A DNA stretch of 64,000 bases from Symbiodinium sp. CCMP2592 (taxonomy: Eukaryota; Sar; Dinophyceae; Suessiales; Symbiodiniaceae). Positions 11,756 through 21,993 of the stretch are shown one piece after another. The stretch covers positions 186,001-250,000 of the forward strand of contig CAJNDT010003380.1 in the NCBI GenBank assembly GCA_905221615.1. The letters run 5' to 3'. Each line of letters begins with the position of its first letter. Position 1 is the stretch's first letter. The position numbers were made by a program, and so were the translations under genes. The notes under the pieces are model-generated. The model saw only the letters and a program-made list of their open reading frames with translations. It did no database searches and was not told the origin of the DNA.

Positions 11756-11954
11756 GTAGAAGAACTTTAACAACGAACTACTCGAAGCAGAGAAGCAACG
11801 GCTGCAAGAATGAGTGCCGCCCCAAACCCTAAACCAGAGTTTAGGCTTTAGCATAGGCCCTGCACAACCCCAAGCCCTAAACCGAGTAAGGCTTTCAAAG
11901 CAAATGGCCCCCGCCTCCGATTTCTACAGATTGAGGCTGCTTGCATCATTACCC

Positions 11955-12055
11955 TGAGGCTCCATGTACACCCTAAACCGTTTAGGCCTTAAAGTACCTA
12001 TATAGGGACCCCCTTAAGGCTTAAGTATCTACTGTCAAGGTGTATGGAGCCTTTG
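11955..12055. mobile_element. TIR-E element, copy 1 (GGCTCC subtype)
   Basis: Arms AGGCTCCATGTACACC and GGTGTATGGAGCCTT. The core TAGGCCTTAAAG pairs with CTTAAGGCTTA. TIR-E copies are nearly full-length palindromes of about 100 bp and occur in GGCTCC and GGGTCC subtypes. Confidence 0.7.
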
Positions 12056-12195
12056 GGTTAGGCAGGCTCGAGAGTTGGAGCTGGCAGAGTCCCAACATAC
12101 ATCGATACCCTGCAAGGGTTCAAGTAGGGTTCCTTCAAGGGGTACCTTTTTCGGGCTCTATAAGGCTTCCTTAAGGGCTTTAGGGTTTAGTGCTT

Positions 12196-12295
12196 AAGGG
12201 TCCATGTGCCCAAATAGTATATAATCGTCCCTTAAAGCAGTCCCTATATAGATACCTTGGCCAAAGTATATACTATGTGGGTACATGGAACCTTA
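12196..12295. mobile_element. TIR-E element, copy 2 (mixed subtype)
   Basis: Left end AAGGGTCCATGTGCCCAAAT, right end GTGGGTACATGGAACCTTA. One arm is of the GGGTCC type and the other nearer GGTTCC. Confidence 0.65.
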
Positions 12296-12362
12296 TTGAT
12301 AGGGTTTCGGGTTTAGGGTTGAATTTGCTTTAGAGTTTCAAGGCCTATGGGCTCACAGACAG

Positions 12363-12481
12363 GACGATACGCAAGATGCTGCTCCTGTTGGGGATTCTAC
12401 TTCTGATGCGAATGTTGAGAACGCCGATGACGATAGAAAAAAGGATGAGGCTTACCATTGTGTCGATGCTCATGGCAATCG
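12363..12481 (+). CDS. Candidate acidic exon
   Basis: Between ACAGACAG and a GT donor (ATCG|GTACAT) the plus strand reads DDTQDAAPVGDSTSDANVEN, ADDDRKKDEAYHCVDAHGN. Acidic linker followed by a more ordered segment. Function unknown. Confidence 0.35.
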
Positions 12482-13093
12482 GTACATATCAACGGATGTG
12501 CATACGCTTATGTATCTGTATGTATATAACAGTGTATATATGTACTATAGTAGATGTGTATGCGTATATACACATTAAGAGGTACGAGCGCTGCGTTCTT
12601 TCTACGCACCGCCGCCGTTCAGGTCACCTCCTGTGAGCCCGGAGCAGGCAGCTATCGCCAGGAATCTGAGATACGATTTAAGGGTTTAGGGGTTTAGGTT
12701 TAAGGCTTAGGATCTAGGGGTGTAGGGAATAGGGCTTAGGGTTTAAGGTTTAGGGTTTAGGGGGCCTTCGTCCCTAGGGTTGAGGGTTTAGTCATTAGTG
12801 CTTCGGGATAGGGTTTTGGGCTACTATGACGTACTATACTTCCATAGGAACTGTGGGCAGATACTGCTACTCCTTTTTCCGACCCCGACATCGTTTCTCA
12901 GGGTGCCAATATACTCAAGTCCTTCTTTAGAGCCACGAGCCACTTCTTGGGTGTGGAAGGTTCAAGGAGGCTCCTTCCGGGGGTCGGGGCGTGCCTGAAA
13001 GGGTAAACCCATAAGGGTTCTTGGGGTTCTTTTAAGGGTTGTCGGGGTTCCTTTATGGGGGTATACCACAGTATAGCTGTGGGACTTTATCAG

Positions 13094-13230
13094 AGGTACT
13101 AACCATTCGGACCTCCATAGCAGCGCTACCTTCACAGATCCTGGCGGAGTCCGCAAAAATTGACTTGTGGCCGGACGAGCCAGCTGGTACACCTCATCGG
13201 GTCCAGGAATCAATGTTTATCATCATGTAA
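13094..13230 (+). CDS. Candidate 3'-terminal exon
   Basis: After TTTATCAG the plus strand reads TIRTSIAALPSQILAESAKI, DLWPDEPAGTPHRVQESMFI, IM and a TAA stop. Balanced composition; family not recognised. The opposite strand is also open, so the strand is uncertain. Confidence 0.25.
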
Positions 13231-13601
13231 ACATGTTGACTGGAACGGGATGCTTTAGTACATCTTTATCGGCACTTTAAGAGAACATCATACATTGGCA
13301 CATGTTCGCACTATATGGGGATTGCACGGGGAGACATGTGAAGTATACGTTTACGGGAAATCTAAGCGGGCATTATAGTACATGTCTGTAACTTCTATTA
13401 TGTGAAGCAGGAATCTTAGTCAGAAGGCCGTGGTTGGGATTTCCACATGGTGCCACGTCGGAACCCAGACCAAACATACTCGAACAGGGCTTTGAGGTAG
13501 ATGATACTGATAAAACCACTGTAGTGGAACTGTGAAGGGATATACGAGTACTACAGAACTCTACCAGGCGCTTCTTGGATGTCCTATGATATACTGACCC
13601 T

Positions 13602-13705
13602 AAGGCTCCATGTACCCTTATAGTATATACTTAGGCCTCAAAGTACCTGTATAGGGACCCCTTTCAGGCTTAAGTATCTACTATAAAGGTACATGGAACC
13701 TTTGG
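13602..13705. mobile_element. TIR-E element, copy 3 (GGCTCC subtype)
   Basis: AAGGCTCCATGTACCCTTAT pairs with ATAAAGGTACATGGAACCTT. The CCCTT/AAGG pair differs from the GCCAT/ATGAC pair of copy 4, in register on both arms. Confidence 0.8.
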
Positions 13706-13744
13706 GTGAATAACTGTTGAATGCTTGCCAGGGTACTATCAGCT

Positions 13745-13825
13745 TTACTCCGGCCGGCGGCGCCGGCGTTGCGCGGGTTCCTCGTCCACGGCGTCCGTGG
13801 GCTCGGCAACGGGCCCAGTTGCTTC
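13745..13825 (-). CDS. Terminal partial Arg-rich exon unit
   Basis: Minus strand reads EATGPVAEPTDAVDEEPAQR with RRRRPE and then meets a stop. It is a fourth copy of the Arg-rich core. It could be the 3' terminal exon of the repeated gene or a decayed unit. Confidence 0.4.
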   Translation of the reverse strand, partial: EATGPVAEPTDAVDEEPAQRRRRRPE

Positions 13826-13989
13826 TAGCATGTCATGTAGCCTTCCCCATCTGTATACATGCTAACCACAGAACCCCTTAAGGCTAGAACTTAAGCTCCT
13901 TCTGCTGATGCTGGAACAGATCCAAGTTCCAGGCCGCAAGCCCACAAGAAGAGATAAAAACTCAATTAAACCCGAGACCCCTAAACCCA

Positions 13990-15130
13990 AAACCCTAAAC
14001 TGCATGCCGCGGTGCTTCGGGCTCTGAGGGCCGGCGGCGGCGATGCACGCGTTCCTCGTCCACGGCATGCGTGGGCTCGGGGTCGGGCCGACGGCGCCGG
14101 CGATCGGCGTCATGGTGCCTGCCCCCAAGGCTCCACGTAGCCACATAGTATATGCTTAGGCCTTAAAGGGGTTCCTATGTAGGTACTTGAAGGCCTAAGT
14201 GTATACTATATGACTACATGGGGCCTTAGGCTGCTTGCCGAGTCTGGAAAGCTAGGAGGTGCTTTGTCGGGGCTTTCTTTTTTTTGTGCAAGCGCTTCCC
14301 GCACGGTTCGGGGTGTTTCTCAGTTTAAGCCCTCTCGTGATCGACCTCACGCAAAATACCCTGAATTTCCGGGCTTTACCCTATGCCTCCAGGGACCTTA
14401 TTATGGGGTCCTTAAGGGGTCTAGGGCCCTAACTATGAGGTCCTTGGAGGGATAAGGTTAAGGCTTACAAGCTCGAGAAGAGATCTGAAGACAACCCTGA
14501 GTCGTCATGCCCCAGAAACCCCTAGTCTGCTCCGCAACACCCTATGGGTCCATGTACTCATATAGTATATACATTGGCCTTAAAGCTATATGGGCACATG
14601 GACCCCTAGGGACACCTCCTTCGTAAGATAATCGTCTCGGACATCAGTGATGCTCAGAAACGTGCTAATAGTCTACGATCGAAGCACCAGTCTGGTTGTG
14701 AGACCTGAAAGGTAAAATCTATACGCAAAGGAGTAGACCTACCTGGGATCTGGAAGCAGAGAGTGGTCAATCAAAACCTTCAAATCGGAGTCTGGGGTTT
14801 TGAACTCACGGCCTCTAGAGGTTCAAACTTTCATAGGGTGTATATTACAAGAAGCGTTGACCCATAAGTCCCCTTGCCTTCGTGCAAGTACAGCCTTAAT
14901 GAAAGCTGCTCATAATGACCATGTGGGAATGCAGTCGACTGCCGAGCTTAAGGTAGGGCTTGGTTAAACCCCTATAAACCCTACATGCATTTCCGAGTTC
15001 GGCATCAAGTGCTGGACAGCTGCGAATGCCGAGTCGTCGTCGTCGTAGTTGGCGCCTGCATGTTTCCGGACTTTACGGTTGAGCTTGGGCCACCTTCTGT
15101 GTTCGGTTTTTCGGGTTCTGTCTGTGCTTT
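13990..15130 (-). CDS. Asp/Arg-rich exon unit, copy 1
   Basis: Minus-strand cores: AGANYDDDDSAFAAVQHLMP with NSE (14986-15060), ITDVRDDYLTKEV (about 14612-14655, broken by a TIR-E element at 14542-14611 and missing part of the following codons), and HHDADRRRRRPDPEPTHAVD with EERVHRRRR (14030-14122). A TIR-E (14127-14229) sits directly beside the last exon. This copy looks partly degenerate. Confidence 0.45.
14127..14229. mobile_element. TIR-E element, copy 4, beside an Arg-rich exon
   Basis: AAGGCTCCACGTAGCCACAT pairs with ATATGACTACATGGGGCCTT. Left flank CCTGC and right flank GCTGC. Copies 2 and 3 of the exon unit lack it at the matching site. Confidence 0.8.
14542..14611. mobile_element. 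TIR-E element, copy 5 (GGGTCC subtype), inserted in an exon-like unit
   Basis: Short copy of about 70 bp with arms ATGGGTCCATGTACTCATAT and ATATGGGCACATGGACCCCT. It is flanked on both sides by ACACC (14537-14541 and 14612-14616). In unit 2 the same place reads TTAACACCTCATT without an element. Confidence 0.8.
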
Positions 15131-15969
15131 CATGTACGTATGTGGCAGTGTCTGCGTGATTCAAGTTTTATGGGTATCATTGGCCAAAGTATTTACTATT
15201 TGGGTGCATGGACCCCCAGGGTTGGACTCAAGGCTACCGTAGGGGTTGAAGCATTGAGATGCCAAGGCACCAGCACATGCCGTGTCATGATAGGGTTTGG
15301 TCTCCAACGGATTTCACCCCCCACCTCCCCCTCACCCCTCCTCTGCCCTGCTGCCCTGCCCTGCCCTAAACCAATACCCTAAACCGTTTGAGTCGTTCGT
15401 GTGTATTTCTTTCGATTCTTGTTGTTTGCTCTCCACTTGACTTCCTTCGTTCCTTGGGGGATAAGTACATTGCGAACTTCTTGGGACAAACATCACATGC
15501 CGCCAATGCTTGCAACACCTACACATATTTGAGTCTCCGAATACAGCAGGGGATTTTCATATAGCACCCTTACTTGTTGCGGCCTGCCCCTCGGGCTGCG
15601 ATACAAAGGCAGTTTCAAACCTGAACTCTTAACCCTACACCCTAACCTAAACCTAGGCCTGATAAAACCTCAAAGCCCGGACAACACATGGACCAGAAAG
15701 GACGAAATAAAAGCCTCAAGAACCCGAAGGCCGGGCCGAGGCGGACGACGCGAAGCGTTTAAATTATGTACTACAACAATAGAAATGGTGTAGGTAATTA
15801 TTTCGGCCCCTGTAGTAGTCCTTTAACCTTAAACCCCCTCAGAGCTGAAGCTTCTTCTTTCGATGCTGCGACAAACCAGAAGCACCATTAGCCCAGGCAG
15901 CCCATAGACGTTGTTGGCAAGCCCAAAAGAAGAGCTCAAGCTCGATTCAAGTGAGCACTTGAAAACAGG
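15131..15969. other. Spacer between exon units 1 and 2
   Basis: Contains a half TIR-E (15170-15222), two short CCCTG tracts near 15330-15365 and CCTAAACC motifs at 15365-15385 and 15630-15655. No exon was recognised. Confidence 0.4.
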
Positions 15970-17290
15970 AGCTTGGTTTGGTACAATCAATGCATGCCGG
16001 ATCGGCAGGGGGCGTAGGCTCGGCATCGGGTCGACGGCGCCGGCGGTGCACTCGTTCCTCGTCCACGGCGTCATGGTGCCTGCTTTCTGATGCGAATTAT
16101 CTAGGGTTTCCTGTCTTTGCTTCATGCAGTGTTTTGGTTTCGAGGTTTCTAGTTTTTGGACCTTTTGTGGTCGACCTTAAGCAAATGGCCCTGAAATTCT
16201 GGTCTTGAGGCTTACGAGGTCGATCACGGATCTGACTACCGAATCGCCGACATCGGGCAATGCAATATCAACCCTGAGTCGTCATGGCCAGAAATCCCTA
16301 CCCAGTCGAAATCCTTAGCCATCGTTCGAGGCCACGATGCTTAACACCTCATTCGTAAGACGATCGTCTCGTACATCAGCGATGTTCAGAAATCAAAAAC
16401 GTGCTAGTAGCCTGCGCTTAGCAGACTACGCCTAGAAGGCAAACTCTATACACTATAGATCAAGTCAAGGAGTGAACTTGTTTAGGCCCTTACCCTAAGG
16501 CTAAGGACCCACATATTGGGCCCAAAGATCATACTATAGAAGGATTTTGGGCCATCTTGAGCCTCAGGGTTATAGTACCTTGATCCGGAACCGGCGATCC
16601 GTCAAGCAAACTGTTTCTCTCCAACTGCGTCTCTTGAAATCGGGGTCTGCCTCTAAGCCCTAAACCCTAAAATCCTATAATAACCCTACACCCCGAAACC
16701 CTACACCCCAAAGTCCGTAACCCTTAATCCATAAACCCCTAAACCCTAAACCCTAAAATCCTATAACCCTAAACACCTAAACCCTTACACCCTGATGCCC
16801 GTCAAACTCTTTGGCTTATAGGCATGCAGTAGCCGTTGACACTGACACACTAGGCCCCATGCTTTCGCCAGAAAGTACACTGCGGTACTTTATGGTAGGG
16901 CTCGGAGAAAATATGTATTTGTGAGTTCGGCATCAATCGCTGGACAGCTGCGAACGACGAGCCGTCGTCGTCGTCGTCGTAGTCGGTGCCTGCAAGTTTC
17001 CGGATTTAACGGTTGAGCTTAGGCCGGAGTTTCCTTCGGGACAGGGTTTAAGGCAAGGGTCCATCACCAAAATAGTAGATAGACTTACGTAGGCCTTGCA
17101 TCGTGCCTACACGGGAGCCCCGTGCAGCCCCTACGGTTGGTGGTATAAATCCTGCATTACCTTAATGGCCCTAGACTATGGGAATTATGGTATATTCCTT
17201 GTTCTGTGTAATTCAGGATTTATATCATCAGCCGTAGTATCTAGGCTTGGGCCACCTTGTGCATTCGGGTGTTTCGGCGTTCGTGGGTTC
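15970..17290 (-). CDS. Asp/Arg-rich exon unit, copy 2
   Basis: Minus-strand exon cores in order: AGTDYDDDDDGSSFAAVQRL with MPNSQ (16923-16998), NIADVRDDRLTNEVLSIVAS with NDG (16318-16388), and HHDAVDEERVHRRRRRPDAE (16006-16086). Relative to copy 1 it carries an extra ~220 bp (about 17025-17245) with a half TIR-E and a full TIR-D, bounded by GCTTAGGCC and GCTTGGGCC. Confidence 0.5.
16495..16582. mobile_element. TIR-Q element, copy 2
   Basis: Contains CATATTGGGCCCAAAGATCA and TTTTGAGCCTCAGGG as in copy 1, between a GA/CT-rich stretch and a telomere-like tract (16655-16800). Confidence 0.5.
16655..16800. repeat. CCCTAAA-type telomere-like tract
   Basis: Imperfect CCCTAAA and CCCTACA units. Confidence 0.8.
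17131..17237. mobile_element. TIR-D element, copy 1
   Basis: Arms CTACGGTTGGTGGTATAAAT and ATTTATATCATCAGCCGTAG. The inner stem GGGAATTATGGTATATTCC is shared by all D copies. It lies in an insertion that unit 1 lacks. Confidence 0.8.
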
Positions 17291-17315
17291 AGACACAAGG
17301 TCACCAGAAGGTTGA

Positions 17316-17406
17316 GATATGGGACCCTAGTATAGTACCCCAAATAGTAGGATCCTTATTAAGGGACCCGAAATAAGGTACCCCTTAATTTTCGGAAACT
17401 CCCATA
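17316..17406. mobile_element. TIR-C element, copy 1 (left arm truncated)
   Basis: Right arm TTTTCGGAAACTCCCATAT. The core ATAGTACCCCAAATAGTAGG matches other C copies. Confidence 0.6.
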
Positions 17407-17589
17407 TTGAGATGCAAAAGTGCTGGCACATCTCATCCCAGAGCGATATGATTAGCTTCTAGCATCGATCCGCAAATCCTTAGGCCTTAAGCCCCTGAGA
17501 TCTTAAGCTCGCTTCGCACAGCAGAAGCGAACATGAGCCTCATGTGACATACACACACACACACATGCGCTTGAAAACATGAGCTTCGC

Positions 17590-18010
17590 TACAATCAATC
17601 AAAGGCATGCCGGGCGAAGCGCATGTTCCTCGTCAGTGGGCTCGGCATCGGGTCGACGGCGCCGGCGCTGCACGCGGTCCTCGTCCACGGCGTCATGGTG
17701 CCTGATTTCTGATTCTAAGGTTTGGTTGCTGCAAAATTGGCTTCATACAGCGTGTTCTTCTCCATGCTTTCGCGGTGGTTATCTTCAGAAAGCGAAACCC
17801 TGAAATTCAGAGCTTGAGGCTTTCCAGGTCGATCACAGATCTGAATACCGAATCGCCGACATCAGGCAATTCAACCTGTAAACTAAATCGTCATGCCCAG
17901 AAACCCCAACCCAGCTGAATCTTACTTTGCCTTCGTTCGAGGCCATGATTCGGAGCACCTCCGCTTCATACATCCTGGCCTCCTACATGGGCGATGTTTG
18001 AAATCATCTT
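17590..18010 (-). CDS. Asp/Arg-rich exon unit, copy 3
   Basis: Contains two exon cores on the minus strand: EARMYEAEVLRIMASNEGK (about 17925-17985) and HHDAVDEDRVQRRRRRPDAE (about 17604-17704). The intron between them is clearly related to that of copies 1 and 2, so this copy can serve as an empty-site reference for element insertions. Confidence 0.5.
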
Positions 18011-18029
18011 AGGTAAGGCACGCGAAGCT

Positions 18030-18178
18030 GAAGATTGGGCCTGCGCACCCACCAGCCACTCCTTAAAGCCTCGCGTGTTTGCCACCGAGCAACTTCCTCC
18101 CATGCTTTCGCTTTTCCAGCTCCTGTCCGGATCCCGCGCTTCTGCTGCTTGGGCTCATCGTCTTCGGCTGTGGGGCAT
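18030..18178 (-). CDS. Basic helical exon (AEDDEPKQQKRG type)
   Basis: Minus strand reads ACPTAEDDEPKQQKRGIRTG, AGKAKAWEEVARWQTREALR, SGW. Highly charged and probably helical. It lies between the coiled-coil array and the downstream Asp/Arg-rich units on the same strand, so all may be one gene. No family is recognised. Confidence 0.45.
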
Positions 18179-18502
18179 GCGGTGAATATGTGTCGGAGCC
18201 TTAAGGTTGAGGTCTTTCAGAATCGCGCCCCAGGAGATTTCGTTACATGATCCGGAAGGCTCTAGTAACTCTAGTGACATCAAACATCACCATCAAACGT
18301 GGATGGATGCCTCACCCATCTTGGGATAGTAGGTCAGAATGCCAGGCCTAGGATGGATTGCGACTATGAGTTGTTTGAGCTGTTATACCTGTTGTTTTGG
18401 GTATGAACCGGATATACCAGGTCACCAGCATAATATGGGTGTCTTGATGACTAGAACCACTCTGCCAATGATTTGAAAGCACAAAATTGGAATCTATTTA
18501 GG

Positions 18503-21500
18503 CCCGCCATGGCTTCTTCCCGCTGGTGCAGAGCCTCGGGTTGGCTTGCATACCATGACTCAGTTGTGATTGATTTCTTTGCTGCTTTGGGCAGAAATCG
18601 AATGCACCCCCATCACATGCTATCCATCCCAAACAAATAAGGACCCGGATCAAGACAGGAACATCCATCCGCGGCCTCCTTTGCAGCCGCCACGGCTTCT
18701 TCGAGACGTTGCTGCGCCTCCGCATTGGCTTGCATACCATGACTCGGTTGTAACTGATTTCTTTGCTGCTTTGGGCAGAAACCGGACGTATCCCAACACA
18801 TGCTATCCTTCACAGGCAAATAAGGCCCCGGATCAAGACAGCAACATCCATCCGCGGCCTCCTTTGCAGCCGCCGCGGCTTCTTCGCGCTGTCGCTGGGC
18901 CTCCGGGTGGCGTGCACAACACGACTCGGCTGGGACCGATTCAAATGAAATCTTGGGTAAAGAGCAGTCAATTTCGGACCTGATGCATCCCACAACATGC
19001 TATCCTTCAAAAAGAAAGGCCCGGCATCAAGACAAGAACCTCAAAACCGTGGCCTCCTTGGTAGCCGCCACCTCTTGTTCGTGCTGTCTCTGGGCCTCGG
19101 GGTGGCTTGGGTGCCATGACCGTGCTTTGACCGATTTCCTTGCTGTGTGGGGTACCTATGGTCGGGGTGAGCCCTATCGCTCACATATACCCTTCGAATA
19201 CACAGGACGAGACAAGAACCCCAAATTCCGTGGCCTCCTTCGCAGCCGCCACCCATGATTCGTGCGCGACCTGGTCCTCAGGGGTACCACGACTCTGCTT
19301 TGACCGATCTCTCTGCTGTTATTGGTACTTATGATCGGGATGCATCCAATCATTCACATGATATGCTTCCAATACAAAGGCCCCGAATCGTGACAAGAAC
19401 CCCGAAACGTGGCCTGCTTTACAATGGCCAGCAAGTTCTCGTGCTGGCGCTGGGCCTCAGGGTGTCTTGGGTGCCATGACTGTGGTTTAACCGATTTCTT
19501 TGCTGTGTGGGGTACTTATGGTCGGGATGCGCCCCATCACTCGCACGCTAGCCTTCAAACGCACACTGCCTGCGTTCGTTTCTGTTTTGAGTCCCATATA
19601 GAGGCCTCGGATCAAGAAGCGAAATCAACAATCCGTGGCCTCCTTTGCAGCCGCCACAAATTGTTCTTGCTGGCGCTTGGCCTCAAGGTGGCTTGCGTAC
19701 TATGACGCGGTTGGGACCGATTTCTGTGCTGTTTTGGGCAGGTTATGGCAACTAATGAACCGGAAGTACTATAGGGGCCTTAATGATTAGAATAGAGTCT
19801 TTGGGCCCAGTATGCTATGATTATATGGGAAGCTCCAATCTAGTATAGGCATTTCTTACGGCCCCTATATTACCCCATCACAGTTCATTTTTGCACATGC
19901 AGAGGCACGGGGACAAGACCAGAACCCCAAGTAGCCTCGTTTGCAGCTGCCACAGCTTCTTCGCGCTGTCGCTGGGCCTCCGGGTGGCGTGCATAACACG
20001 ACTCGGTTGGGACCGATTCAAATGAAATCTTGGGTAAAGAGCAGTCAATTTCGGACCTGATGCATCCCACAACATGCTATCCTTCAAAAAGAAAGGCCCG
20101 GCATCAAGACAAGAACCTCAAAACCGTGGCCTCCTTGGTAGCCGCCACCTCTTGTTCGTGCTGGCTCTGGGCCTCGGGGTGGCTTGGGTGCCATGACCGT
20201 GCTTGGACCGATTTCCTTGCTGCGTGGGGTACCTATGGTCGGGGTGAGCCCTATCGCTCACATATACCCTTCGAATACACAGGACGAGACAAGAACCCCA
20301 AATTCCGTGGCCTCCTTCGCAGCCGCCGCCCATGATTCGTGCGCGACCTGGTCCTCAGGGGTACCACGACTCTGCTTTGACCATTTCTTTGCTGCTTTTG
20401 GTACTTATGATCGGGATGCATCCCATCATTCACATGATATGCTTCCAATACAAAGGCCCCGAATCATGACAAGAACCCCAAACCGTGGCCTGCTTTAGAG
20501 TCGCCTGCCATTGTTCGTGCTGGCGCTGGGCCTCAGGGTGTCTTGGGTGCCATGACTGTCCTTTAACCGATTGCTTTGTTATCTTGGGTGGTCATGATCA
20601 CGATGCACTCTATCGCTCCATGCTATGTTCCAAACGCAAGGGTCCCGGAGAAAAACAAGAACCCCAAATCTGTGGCCTCCTTCGCAGCCGCCCTGGCCTT
20701 GTTTGTAGCCGCCACCCATTGTTCGTGCTGGCGCTGGGCCTTCGGGTGGCTTTGTGTACCACGACTCTTTTTCGACTGATATCGTTGCTGTTTTGAGTAT
20801 TCATGACACGGATGTACCCCATTACTTGCCATCCTTCCCACATAGAGGCCTCGGACCAGGAAACAAATTCCACATCCGTGGCCTCGTTTGCAGCCGCCAC
20901 ACTATGACGCGTTTGTCACCACTTCTTTGCTGTCTTGAGTCAACTAAGGGTAGATAATGAAACGGTTGTACTCCATCGCAGTTCATGCTTCACCCTAAAC
21001 ACTAAACCGTGGCTATGCAGAGGACCGCGATCAAGACAAGAACTTGAAATCCGTGGCCTCCGCAGCAGCCGCCACTGCTTCGTCGCGCTGGCGCCGGGCC
21101 TTAGTGTGGCTTGCATACTTGGAGGATCATGGGTCTTAGTAACTGGGTTTTTTTTGATAGGGTAACTACACTTATAATTACTTATAACCCAAATTAAGGC
21201 ACTTATAACCATACTTACTAAGTCCCATGATCCTCCTTTAAGTACCATGACTCGATTGTGAGCGCTTGGAGGTTCATGGGTAGTTGGAAGTGGGGTTATA
21301 AGTCCCCTAATATGGGTTCTAACTGTAGTTATCCTAAACATAACCCTATATACTTGGTTACTTATAACTACCCATGAACCTTCAAGTCTGACCGATAATT
21401 TCTTTGCCGTCTTGGGTATTTAGTGATGAGCCGGTTGCATTGCACTCCATCACTCGCATGCTCTTCTTCAACAACGAGTCGCATAGTATGGCATAGTTCT

Positions 21501-21715
21501 TTTTGAAAACTTATTTCAAAAAACCTACAAAAGCCTATGTTGCATTTTGAAACCTATTTCAAAAACATACAAAAGCCTATGTTACGTTGCATTTTTGAAA
21601 CCTATTTCAAAAACATACAAAAGCCTGAGTTGCAAGACAAGAACCCCCAAAAAACCGTGGCCTCCTTAGCAGCCGCCACGTCTTGATCGCGCTGGTGTTG
21701 GGCCTTGATTGCATA
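18503..21715 (-). CDS. Tandem array of ~15 short coiled-coil exons
   Basis: On the minus strand, units centred near 21685, 21080, 20890 (truncated), 20705, 20515, 20335, 20160, 19965, 19670, 19445, 19260, 19080, 18890, 18710 and 18530 each encode a version of HPEAQRQHEEAVAAAKEATD. Examples are HPEAQRQREEAAAAAKEAAD, HPEAQSQHEQEVAATKEATV, TPEDQVAHESWAAAAKEATE and AIKAQHQRDQDVAAAKEATV. The unit near 20705 is longer, with an extra NKARAAAKEA. The period is about 180 bp: roughly 65 bp of exon plus about 115 bp of related intron. Larger gaps at 19.67-19.97 kb and 21.08-21.69 kb are explained by inserted palindromic elements. The intervening DNA breaks the frame, and the exon core is a multiple of three, so unit number can vary without a frameshift. 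The product would be an Ala/Glu/Gln-rich helical rod; the protein family is unknown. Confidence 0.65.
18880..20577. repeat. Recent segmental duplication inside the coiled-coil array (offset 1,077 bp)
   Basis: 18880-19500 and 19957-20577 are nearly identical over their first ~370 bp, including intron sequence, and then more diverged. Three to four exon units were copied together. The offset equals six 180-bp units once the inserted TIR-U element at 19762-19872 is subtracted. Confidence 0.75.
19762..19872. mobile_element. TIR-U element inside a coiled-coil intron
   Basis: Stem ACTATAGGGGCC pairs with GGCCCCTATATT; the core TCTTTGGGCCCAGTATGCTA is typical of U copies. It accounts for the longer spacing of the exon units at 19.67-19.97 kb. 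Confidence 0.65.
21118..21243. mobile_element. TIR-B element, copy 1
   Basis: Arms CTTGGAGGATCATGGGTCTT and AGTCCCATGATCCTCCTTTA. The interior is AT-rich with CTTATAACC motifs. It lies in the long intron between coiled-coil units, followed within 25 bp by a TIR-A. Confidence 0.8.
21265..21387. mobile_element. TIR-A element, copy 1
   Basis: Arms CTTGGAGGTTCATGGGTAGT and ACTACCCATGAACCTTCAAG. Full A copies have about 28 bp of near-perfect terminal pairing and often TAC..GTA outermost, which would fit a TA target. Confidence 0.8.
21499..21635. repeat. Three tandem ~52-bp units
   Basis: Each unit contains TTTTGAAA..CTATTTCAAAAA and ACAAAAGCCTATGTT. Each unit can itself form a small hairpin. Confidence 0.8.
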
Positions 21716-21730
21716 GCCCCCACGGTTTCT

Positions 21731-21857
21731 GAAAGGGGAAAAGGAGGGACCCTTAATGGGGACCCCTACCCTATAATGGGCTATATAATGGGTATATAAT
21801 AGCTATATGAAGGGTATATACCTGGGGGTCCTTATTAAGGGTCCCTCTTTTTACCCT
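21731..21857. mobile_element. TIR-H element, copy 2
   Basis: Arms GAAAAGGAGGGACCCTTAAT and TTAAGGGTCCCTCTTTTTAC. The loop has TATAATGGGCTATATAATGG. Confidence 0.8.
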
Positions 21858-21890
21858 TGCAGTTTAGGATTTACAGGGCTTAGGGTTCCC

Positions 21891-21993
21891 CAAGGGTCCA
21901 AAGCACCCGATAATTAGGTACTCGGTTTTAGGATAGGAGTTATGTACGTTAGGATTTTGGAGAGTGCATGATTATTAGGTAGTTGGGCCCTTG
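21891..21993. mobile_element. TIR-L element, copy 3
   Basis: CAAGGGTCCAAAGCACCC..TTGGGCCCTTGG ends with ATTAGGTACTCGGTTTTAGG inside. Confidence 0.6.

Larger units (their letters stand above)
10130..12350. other. Element- and telomere-repeat-rich segment without a confident gene
   Basis: Holds TIR-Q (10438), TIR-G (11061), two TIR-E elements (11955, 12196), CCCTAAA-like DNA at 10870-10970 and an AGT/GGT array at 11667-11755. Confidence 0.5.

Noticed and set aside
18570-20900. Several 60-135-codon frames across the coiled-coil array taken as single-exon genes
   Set aside because: Only ~22 codons per unit are conserved as protein; the rest is related intron sequence that breaks or changes frame between units.
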